DNA from: JACJYC01 sp964558465
GTDB lineage: Bacteria; Bacteroidota; Bacteroidia; Chitinophagales; Saprospiraceae
Reading direction: 5' to 3'
DNA length: 10,813 nucleotides
Assembly: GCA_964558465.1 (NCBI GenBank)
Contig: CAZLEF010000132.1
Location: 1 to 10,813, forward strand
The position numbers and the translations under genes are program-made. This document shows positions 1 to 5,948 of the stretch, one piece after another (positions within the stretch are counted from its first letter, which is position 1; each line of letters begins with the position of its first letter). The notes beneath the pieces are model-generated. The model made no database searches and was not told the DNA's origin. It saw nothing but the letters and a program-made list of their open reading frames with translations.

Positions 1-54
1 AACAATCCAAACAATCCAAACAATCCAAACAATCCAAACAATCCAAACAATCCA
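1..54. repeat. 9-bp tandem repeat, six exact copies
   Basis: The unit AACAATCCA is repeated six times without a mismatch, starting at the first base of the window, so the array may extend further left. It stops 11 bases before the start codon of the TolC-family gene. Read in the frame of that gene it has no stop codon (it would encode Gln-Ser-Lys repeats), but the signal peptide right after Met at 66 argues that it is not translated. It belongs to a set of 8-10 bp arrays found in the gaps of this window. Confidence 0.97.
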
Positions 55-65
55 ATATTCTACCA

Positions 66-1541
66 ATGCGACCATTTATTTTATTCTGCTCTCTGCTCAG
101 TTTCTTCACCCTGACCGCCCAACGGGATACCCTTTTCCTGAGCCTGGACGAAACGATCCGCCTGGCCCACAGCGACGCGCCCGATGTGCAGATCGCTAAA
201 ACCTCCTACATCGGAAGTTATTGGCGTTACCGGTCGTTTCTGGCTGATTATAAGCCCATTATCCGGCTCGAAGGGGATTTTCCGAACCTCAACCGCTCCA
301 TCCAGTCCATCGTTTTACCCGATGGCAAGGAACAATTCATATCCCGCTCCCTGATGAGCAATTCCCTCGGTGTCAGCGTCCAGCAGGGAATTGGTCTTAC
401 CGGCGGGCGTATTTTTGCCCGTACCCAGTTGCAGCGCCTGGATATATTCGGCTCAGACGGCATCCCCAACCAGGTTTCTTATCTCGTCAGCCCCATCTCC
501 ATCGGATTTTTTCAGCCGATCTTCGGGTTTAACACCCTGAAATGGAATCAAAGAATAGAACCTCTGCGGTACGACGAATCCCAACGGGCCTATTCGGAAA
601 ATATAGAAGAGGTTTCCTACCAGACCGCCACTTTGTTTTTTGATGTTCTGATCGCACAATTGAACCTGGAAGCCGCTATCCGCGACAAGGCCAATGCCGA
701 CACGCTTTACGGCATTTCCAAAGGCCGCTTCGAAGTGGGTCGCATCGCCGAAACCGAATTGTTACAGATCGAACTCCGGGTGATGAGCGCCGATGCAGAT
801 CTTGCCGCAAGTATGCTGGCGCTGCAAACCAGTACCGAACGGCTGCGCGATTTTTTGGGTATTCAGGAAGAAGTGTATTTTAAGCTGGTTCCGCCGGTTG
901 ATATTCCGTTGTTTATCATCGATGCCGACAAAGCGCTGGCCTTCGGCCGGAGCAACCGTTCGGAGTCGATCATCTTTGACCGGCAATTGGAAGAGGCCGA
1001 ACGGGATGTAGCGGAAGCGCGCGCCAACAGCGGCTTCACCATGGATCTTTTCCTGTCTTTCGGTTTGTCGCAAACAGCTCCGACTTTTAACGAGGCGCTT
1101 CAAAATCCGCTGGACCAGGAACTCATTACCTTGGGCGTCAATGTCCCGATTGTGGACTGGGGCAAGTCGAAGGCGACCCTCGAAACAGCGCAATCCAACG
1201 CACAGCTTACCCGGCTCCAGGTAGCCCAGCAAAAAGTGAACTTTGAACGCGAGATCCTGGTCAAAGTCCAGCAATTTGACCTTGTCCGAAACCAGGTCAG
1301 AATTGCCCTGCGCTCCTATGAGATCGCACAAAAAAGGCTCGATATGACCCGCAAACGTTACCTCATCGGCAATATTCTGATCACCGACCTCAACCTGGCC
1401 ATCCTGGAAGAAGCCAGCTCCCGGCAAGCCTATATCAATGCCTTGCGCAATTTCTGGGTGGCTTACTACGACCTGCGCCGGCTCACGCTCTTTGATTTTG
1501 AGAACGATAAACCGCTGATTCTGACGCCTCCGGAGAAATAG
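66..1541 (+). CDS. TolC-family outer-membrane efflux/export protein
   Basis: This is a 491-residue outer-membrane channel of the TolC/OEP type. Such proteins form trimers that span the outer membrane and a periplasmic tunnel, and serve RND, ABC or MFS pumps through a membrane-fusion protein. Residues 1-19 form a Sec signal peptide (hydrophobic stretch, then TLTAQ). Two OEP halves follow, roughly 25-240 and 290-475. The second half shows the strand-turn motif VPIVDWGKSKA near residues 360-370, typical of TolC homologues (P-[IL]-x-[DN]-W-G), followed by long helical stretches rich in Gln, Ala and Leu. Length is normal for Bacteroidota members. The start at 66 is chosen because the signal peptide begins there; no Shine-Dalgarno site is visible, which is usual for the phylum. 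No adaptor or pump gene lies in the window; partners could be upstream, beyond the left edge. The family call is firm; the substrate cannot be read. Confidence 0.93.
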   Translation: MRPFILFCSLLSFFTLTAQRDTLFLSLDETIRLAHSDAPDVQIAKTSYIGSYWRYRSFLADYKPIIRLEGDFPNLNRSIQSIVLPDGKEQFISRSLMSNSLGVSVQQGIGLTGGRIFARTQLQRLDIFGSDGIPNQVSYLVSPISIGFFQPIFGFNTLKWNQRIEPLRYDESQRAYSENIEEVSYQTATLFFDVLIAQLNLEAAIRDKANADTLYGISKGRFEVGRIAETELLQIELRVMSADADLAASMLALQTSTERLRDFLGIQEEVYFKLVPPVDIPLFIIDADKALAFGRSNRSESIIFDRQLEEAERDVAEARANSGFTMDLFLSFGLSQTAPTFNEALQNPLDQELITLGVNVPIVDWGKSKATLETAQSNAQLTRLQVAQQKVNFEREILVKVQQFDLVRNQVRIALRSYEIAQKRLDMTRKRYLIGNILITDLNLAILEEASSRQAYINALRNFWVAYYDLRRLTLFDFENDKPLILTPPEK

Positions 1542-1573
1542 AAGCGGGATGGTTACATGGCTTCAGTGTTTTA

Positions 1574-1618
1574 CGCAATCAGCGCAATCAGCGCAATCAG
1601 TGCAATCAGTTTAATCAG
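1574..1618. repeat. 9-bp tandem repeat, five copies, with flanking 14-bp repeats
   Basis: Three exact CGCAATCAG units (1574-1600) are followed by TGCAATCAG and TTTAATCAG. The array is flanked by near-identical 14-mers: TTCAGTGTTTTACG at 1562-1575 and TTCAGTGTTTCACG at 1622-1635 (one mismatch). The unit shares the AATC core and 9-bp period with the array at 1-54. Confidence 0.92.
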
Positions 1619-1640
1619 TGTTTCAGTGTTTCACGGTTAG

Positions 1641-1704
1641 CCATGCAACCATGAAACCCTGCAACCATGCAACCATGAAGCCCTGCAACCATGAAACCGC
1701 GAAG
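1641..1704. repeat. 8-bp tandem repeat, eight units with a 24-bp higher order
   Basis: Eight consecutive 8-mers follow the pattern CC(A/C)TG(C/A)A(A/G); the last unit, CCGCGAAG, is diverged. Units are ordered as CCATGCAA-CCATGAAA-CCCTGCAA, then CCATGCAA-CCATGAAG-CCCTGCAA, then CCATGAAA-CCGCGAAG, so a 24-bp block of three units recurs. It starts only five bases after the flank of the preceding 9-bp array but has a different unit and period. Confidence 0.9.
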
Positions 1705-1742
1705 CTCATTTGACAAATACCCGACGCTTTTCCGCTTTTTTA

Positions 1743-1827
1743 ACATTTCCGGTGAACCATTATTGACACGACGGGTTCAAATGCCTATATTGTTTTGTGT
1801 TATTTGATCACATTTCTGGTGACCCAT
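1743..1827. repeat. 18-bp imperfect direct repeat upstream of the CHRD gene
   Basis: ACATTTCCGGTGAACCAT at 1743-1760 and ACATTTCTGGTGACCCAT at 1810-1827 match at 16 of 18 positions, 67 bp apart. The second copy covers the spacer of the candidate promoter at 1803-1834. This could be a pair of binding sites for a regulator, but a chance duplication is not excluded. Confidence 0.5.
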
Positions 1828-1834
1828 ACATTTT
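1803..1834 (+). promoter_or_regulatory. Weak candidate promoter for the CHRD gene
   Basis: TTTG at 1803-1806 and TACATTTT at 1827-1834 are separated by 20 bp, close to the Bacteroidota pattern (TTTG, 19-21 bp, TAnnTTTG) with one mismatch in the -7 box. The implied leader is about 90 nt. A second, poorer candidate is ATTG at 1762-1765 with TATATTGT at 1786-1793. Neither is strong. Confidence 0.3.
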
Positions 1835-1930
1835 AAACCTGCCTTCGACAAGTCCTAAAGGGAATTTCCTGTGATGCCCGGCGCCTGCCAGCACCATCCC
1901 TGTGCATTCTTAAACCAAAAATAACCGATT

Positions 1931-4900
1931 ATGAGATGGACACTTCTACTTGTTCTCTTTTTGACTTGTTCTATTGTCTCCGGGCAACAAACCTTCAAAG
2001 CCTACCTTTCCGGCCGGAGCGAGGTTCCGCCGACGGTTACGACCGCCAGAGGGGAGGTCACCGCTGTTCTGAACGGAAGCACCCTGGAGGTCAGCGGTGA
2101 ATTTTCGGGTTTGAGGGGCCTTTTCGACGCTACCATCGCCGGCGGTTCCCATATCCACCTTGGGTTGGCGGGCCAGAACGGCGGCATTCAGCTCGCCCTT
2201 TCGGCTGTGCCGGACCTTGATTTAAAAGGCGGAGATTTCTGGACCCACCTGAACACGTTTACCCTGACAACCGAGCAAATGGACGCCCTCCTGGCGAGGA
2301 AATTATACGTCAATGTCCATACCACGCTGTACCCGGGTGGAGAAATCCGCGGGCAATTGCTGCCGGATACGGATGACCAGTACAACGTCAACTTTTTTGG
2401 ATGTAATGAATTGCCGACGATTGTTTCCAACGGACAAGGCGCGCTGGTGCTGGAAGTACACGAAGACACGCTTGTAGTCAGCGGTTCTTTTTCCGGCCTG
2501 ACCGGCGATTTTGCCGCCAATGTTGCAGGCGGCGCCCACCTGCACAACGGCATTGCCGGCCAAAACGGGGGCATTGCCATCGGATTGAACGCAACCGTTA
2601 ATCCCGACCTCAAAAGCGGGATTTTTGAGGCTGCCAACAATAAATTTACCCTGACTTCCGCACAAAGGGACGCCCTCGAAGCCAGGCTCCTTTATGCCAA
2701 TATCCATTCCACCACCACGCCGGGCGGAGAGTTGCGCGGACAGGTATTCGGGAAATCCCAGATCGTTTTCAGAGCCCACCTTTCCGGCACGGATGAACAA
2801 AGGGTGGTGAATACAACGGGCAGGGGGATGGTCTTTGCAGAATTATTTGAAGATACCCTGATCGTTTCAGGGGCATTTGGCGGGCTCGGCAGCGCGGTGA
2901 ATACCAATATTTCAGGTGGGGCCCACCTGCATACCGGTATTGCAGGCGCCAACGGCGGTATCACCATTCCTTTGAACATCGACCTGGATGCCAATAATTT
3001 TGGCGGAAAATTCCAGGCTGCCGGAAATACCTATGTCCTGACGCCAGAACAAAAAGCCGCCCTCCTCAACCGAGGGCTTTATGCCAACATTCATACCATG
3101 AATTTCGGGGCCGGGGAGATCAGGGGGCAATTGCTTCCCGAAAGCCAGGTGGTCTTTACCGCCTATTTGTCCGGTAATTTTGAACTTGCCGGTTTCACGT
3201 CGCGTGCAAGGGGATTGGTCAAAGCCGAACTGGTCGGCAACCGGTTGTCCGTTTCCGGATCTTACGCCAACCTCAGCAGCAAGGTCAACCTGGCCGTTGC
3301 CGGCGGTGCGCATATCCATATTGCTCCGGCCGGGACCAACGGACCGGTTGCCCTTCCGCTGGTCTCAACCCTGAGCGCCGACTCGCTGGGCGGCGCGTTT
3401 CTGGCAGACAACAATACTTTTACCCTGACTGCCGAGCAAAGAACCGCGCTGCTGGCAAGGGGTTGTTATGTCAATATTCATACCCTGACCCGCCCCGGTG
3501 GTGAAATCAGGGGGCAATTATTGCCGGATGCCATGATGTATTTTGCCGCAATCCTGTCCGGCAGCAGCGAAAGCGCCCCGGTCAATACCGCCGGTAAAGG
3601 CCTGGTGATGATCGAAATCAACGGGTCTACCGCCATCGGGTCGGGCTCGTTTTCCGGTCTGGCCAGCGACTTTGCCGCCAACATCGCCGGCGGCGCCCAT
3701 ATCCATATCGGGCCGGCGGGTACAAACGGGGGCATTCAAATCCCGGTCACGGCTACGGTTGATCCTTCGCTGCGTGCAGGCGTTTTCCTGCCTGCCAATA
3801 ATGCATTTTCCATTACGGCGGGCATATTGGACTCCCTGCGGCAGCGTTTGTTCTACGGAAACATCCATACGGTCAACAATCCCGGCGGCGAACTGAGGGG
3901 GCAGATCCTGCCTTTGGCCAACGCCTATTTCACTACTTCACTGGCAGGACTGAACGAGGTGCAACCCACCGCATCTTCTGCCCGGGGCGCCTTGAAACTT
4001 GAACTGATCGCGGATCAACTGACCGTGACCGGCTCTTTTACCGGTCTCACCGGCGATTTTGCCGCCAACATCGGCGGAGGCGCGCATATCCATACCGGCG
4101 GGCCGGGGGGTACGGGCGGCATTTCCATTCCGCTGGCCACCACCGTTTCCGGCGATCTGAAATCCGGGGTCTATACTGCCGCCAACAACACCTTTGCCCT
4201 AACGCCTGAACAATTGAACAACCTTTACAGCGGCAATTTTTACGCCAACATACACTCTACCACCAATAACCCGGGTGAGATCCGCGGCCAGTTGTTGCAG
4301 GAACACAACCGGTTCCCCAATGCCGACGCGCTGATCCAGTCGCCGGTGGCGGGCGCTACTGTGGCGATCGAAGGTCTGCCCGGTACCGAATTTGTAGCTG
4401 CGTGGCTGCCGGCCACCGATCCGGACGGCAACCAAGTGGCCTATATATGGCAATTGGCCGCCGATCCGGGATTTGCTACGATTTTATTCCAGGTCAATAC
4501 CGGTTCCAATCTGGCCTTTCTGACCGATTTTGCCACCCTGGATGCTCTGCTGGCTGCCAGCGGGGTACCGGTCGGAGCCACTGTCACCCTTTACCACCGG
4601 GTTGTGGTTTCCGACGGCTGCAACCAAACACCGGCAGCCGGCTCAGATGTCAACCTGACCCGCGGCGTTCTGACCGGCATTTCTGACTTCTCCCTGTTCT
4701 CTTCCATTTCGGTATTCCCCAACCCGTACTCCGGCGACCAGCAACCGCAACTGGAGATCACGGCCCGTGAATCCGTGGACGGTATGATCAGGGTATGGAA
4801 CGCGGCCGGCCAGTTGGTCAGCCAACAGGCGACAGCCTTATTGCAGGGCGAAAACCGGATCGGATTGCAGATCCCGTCCGAAACCCCGGGCGGCTTGCTT

Positions 4901-4963
4901 TTTGTCTATCTGTACGACAAAAACGGGCGCTTGCTGGGGGGGGTACGAATTGGAAAAAATTAA
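1931..4963 (+). CDS. Secreted six-CHRD-domain protein with T9SS sorting domain
   Basis: This 1010-residue protein is probably exported and attached to or released from the cell surface. Residues 1-18 are a Sec signal peptide. Six CHRD domains (the fold named after chordin) follow, about 20-145, 150-275, 279-404, 408-534, 537-662 and 667-790. Each has a GG[AS]H[IL]H motif (first His at 74, 203, 332, 461, 590, 719), a later Y-x-N-[IV]-H (His at 130, 259, 388, 517, 646, 775) and a closing [EL]-[IL]-R-G-Q, all in exact 129-residue register. Residues about 795-912 resemble an Ig/fibronectin-like domain (WLPATDPDGNQVAYIWQLA). Residues about 918-1010 are a T9SS type A sorting domain (VFPNPYSG; GQLV; YDKNGRLLGG), cleaved during export by the type IX machinery in known cases. 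Bacterial CHRD proteins have no established function; binding of ligand, metal or matrix would be guesses. A run of eight G at 4936-4943 lies just before the C-terminus. Confidence 0.93.
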   Translation: MRWTLLLVLFLTCSIVSGQQTFKAYLSGRSEVPPTVTTARGEVTAVLNGSTLEVSGEFSGLRGLFDATIAGGSHIHLGLAGQNGGIQLALSAVPDLDLKGGDFWTHLNTFTLTTEQMDALLARKLYVNVHTTLYPGGEIRGQLLPDTDDQYNVNFFGCNELPTIVSNGQGALVLEVHEDTLVVSGSFSGLTGDFAANVAGGAHLHNGIAGQNGGIAIGLNATVNPDLKSGIFEAANNKFTLTSAQRDALEARLLYANIHSTTTPGGELRGQVFGKSQIVFRAHLSGTDEQRVVNTTGRGMVFAELFEDTLIVSGAFGGLGSAVNTNISGGAHLHTGIAGANGGITIPLNIDLDANNFGGKFQAAGNTYVLTPEQKAALLNRGLYANIHTMNFGAGEIRGQLLPESQVVFTAYLSGNFELAGFTSRARGLVKAELVGNRLSVSGSYANLSSKVNLAVAGGAHIHIAPAGTNGPVALPLVSTLSADSLGGAFLADNNTFTLTAEQRTALLARGCYVNIHTLTRPGGEIRGQLLPDAMMYFAAILSGSSESAPVNTAGKGLVMIEINGSTAIGSGSFSGLASDFAANIAGGAHIHIGPAGTNGGIQIPVTATVDPSLRAGVFLPANNAFSITAGILDSLRQRLFYGNIHTVNNPGGELRGQILPLANAYFTTSLAGLNEVQPTASSARGALKLELIADQLTVTGSFTGLTGDFAANIGGGAHIHTGGPGGTGGISIPLATTVSGDLKSGVYTAANNTFALTPEQLNNLYSGNFYANIHSTTNNPGEIRGQLLQEHNRFPNADALIQSPVAGATVAIEGLPGTEFVAAWLPATDPDGNQVAYIWQLAADPGFATILFQVNTGSNLAFLTDFATLDALLAASGVPVGATVTLYHRVVVSDGCNQTPAAGSDVNLTRGVLTGISDFSLFSSISVFPNPYSGDQQPQLEITARESVDGMIRVWNAAGQLVSQQATALLQGENRIGLQIPSETPGGLLFVYLYDKNGRLLGGVRIGKN

Positions 4964-5001
4964 TAGCTCCCAATGCTGTAAAATAAATTCATTTGTTTTT
5001 T

Positions 5002-5058
5002 GCCGCGGATTTGGCGGATTGAACGGATCAAATCCGTTCAATCCGCCAAATCCGCGGC
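5002..5058. repeat. Perfect 27-bp inverted repeat with 3-base loop
   Basis: Bases 5002-5028 and 5032-5058 are exact reverse complements around the loop CAA. Each arm is itself three 9-bp units ending in CGGAT (GCCGCGGAT, TTGGCGGAT, TGAACGGAT). It lies 38 bases after the CHRD gene. It could stop or stabilise that transcript, but no T-tract follows it on either strand: a T-run precedes it on the plus strand and becomes an A-run after it on the minus strand. A classical intrinsic terminator is therefore unlikely, and a dispersed palindromic repeat fits better. Confidence 0.95.
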
Positions 5059-5163
5059 CAATTAATACAAGTACTCAATTCAAAGTAGCCTGGGTGGATG
5101 ACAGCCGATTGACGGTCGGTTACTCAACTCAGTTTTTACCAGTATCCGGTTAAGCGAAAACGC

Positions 5164-5171
5164 TATATTTG
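5164..5171 (+). promoter_or_regulatory. Bacteroidota -7 promoter box (TATATTTG) for the methyltransferase gene
   Basis: TATATTTG matches the Bacteroidota -7 consensus TAnnTTTG exactly. The -33 region, about 20 bp upstream, has only a T-run (5133-5137) rather than a clear TTTG. Transcription would start near 5178, giving a leader of only about 13 nt before the ATG at 5191, and would serve both the methyltransferase and the glycosyltransferase. Confidence 0.5.
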
Positions 5172-5190
5172 CCGCTCCAAATGCCGGATA

Positions 5191-5937
5191 ATGGATAAAA
5201 TCTATGAAAAACAATACCATCAACTGGAGCGAACCCACTTCTGGTTTGTTGCAAGAAGGCGGAAGGTATTGAGTTTAATGACGATCGACCCCGGGAAAAC
5301 CTACCTGGATATCGGGTGTTCTTCCGGTTTTCTGCTGGCCGAACTCATCGCGAAAGGCGCGGCAAAAGACCATGTGTTTGGTGTGGATATCAGCGACGAG
5401 GCACTGGCTGCCTGCCGGGAAAAAGGTTTGATCAATGTTTATCAGATGGACGCGGCCCGGATCGACCTTCCTGAAAATTCCTTCGATTATATCATCGCCT
5501 CCGATTGTCTGGAACACCTCCGCGAAGATGAGAGGGCCCTTGAAAACTGGCAAAAATTATTGAAGCCCGGGGGGAGGCTGATCTTATTTGTACCCGCTTT
5601 TATGTTTTTGTGGAGCCCGCACGACGTCGTCAATCACCATTTCCGGCGTTATACTTCCGGCGAGTTGACGGATAAGGTTAAGGCGGCACAATTTACGGTG
5701 ATACGCCAGGGGTATTGGAACTTTACCTTATTTTTGCCCATATTTTTGTACCGGATGATCCGGAAAGTCTCACAAAAACTGGGGTGGATCGAATCGCCCA
5801 AAGCCGACCTCCGGCCGTCGCATCCGCTGGTAAACCGGTTCTTGCTGGGTTTGCTGAACCTGGAAAACCGGTTGATCCGGTACATCCGGTTCCCGTTTGG
5901 CATAAGCTTATATTGTATTGCCGGAAAAAAAGGTTAA
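5191..5937 (+). CDS. Class I SAM-dependent methyltransferase
   Basis: A 248-residue methyltransferase of the Rossmann-fold, SAM-binding type (Methyltransf_11/23-like). Motif I is LDIGCSSG at residues 39-46; the acidic residue after strand 2 is in VDIS (65-68), expected to bind the SAM ribose; DCLEHL (105-110) and LLKPGGRLILFVPA (123-136) are the later core motifs. The C-terminal part (about 170-248) is hydrophobic and basic (LFLPIFLYRMIRK), suggesting contact with the membrane or a lipid-linked substrate. The next gene, a membrane glycosyltransferase, starts 11 bases after the stop, so the two are probably co-transcribed and may act on the same glycan or lipid. The start has no Shine-Dalgarno site but follows a good promoter box. 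The methyl acceptor cannot be told from sequence. Confidence 0.9.
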   Translation: MDKIYEKQYHQLERTHFWFVARRRKVLSLMTIDPGKTYLDIGCSSGFLLAELIAKGAAKDHVFGVDISDEALAACREKGLINVYQMDAARIDLPENSFDYIIASDCLEHLREDERALENWQKLLKPGGRLILFVPAFMFLWSPHDVVNHHFRRYTSGELTDKVKAAQFTVIRQGYWNFTLFLPIFLYRMIRKVSQKLGWIESPKADLRPSHPLVNRFLLGLLNLENRLIRYIRFPFGISLYCIAGKKG

Positions 5938-5948
5938 AACCGCCGTCT

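Larger units (their letters stand above)
1542..1930. other. 389-bp intergenic region rich in short repeats
   Basis: No credible gene is seen here. The first half (to about 1704) holds two unrelated tandem arrays of 9-bp and 8-bp period. The second half is more AT-rich and holds a diverged 18-bp direct repeat and two weak Bacteroidota-type promoter candidates for the downstream CHRD gene. No T-tract terminator is evident after the TolC-family gene. Confidence 0.8.

Noticed and set aside
1..54. CRISPR array or coding Gln-Ser-Lys repeat
   Set aside because: Units are contiguous with no spacers, and the signal peptide of the TolC-family protein begins after the array.
762..1427. 221-residue open frame on the minus strand inside the TolC-family gene
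   Set aside because: Shadow of a GC-biased coding strand; no recognisable domain, and it lies entirely within a clearly identified gene.
1931..1990. Lipoprotein signal in the CHRD protein (Cys13 in FLTCS)
   Set aside because: The Cys lies inside the hydrophobic core and the preceding residues do not fit a lipobox; a signal peptidase I site near residue 18 and a T9SS tail fit better.
5002..5058. Rho-independent terminator
   Set aside because: The stem is strong but no T-tract follows on either strand; the T-run precedes the hairpin on the plus strand.
4902..5153. 83-residue open frame spanning the end of the CHRD gene and the hairpin
   Set aside because: It is an out-of-frame reading of the T9SS tail plus the palindrome, without a domain. 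It is only relevant as the product of a one-base loss in the G run.
5715..5948. N-terminal extension of the glycosyltransferase to the upstream ATG
   Set aside because: It would overlap the methyltransferase by 223 bp and yields a Pro/Val-rich stretch unlike the family; the ATG at 5949 gives operon-like spacing.
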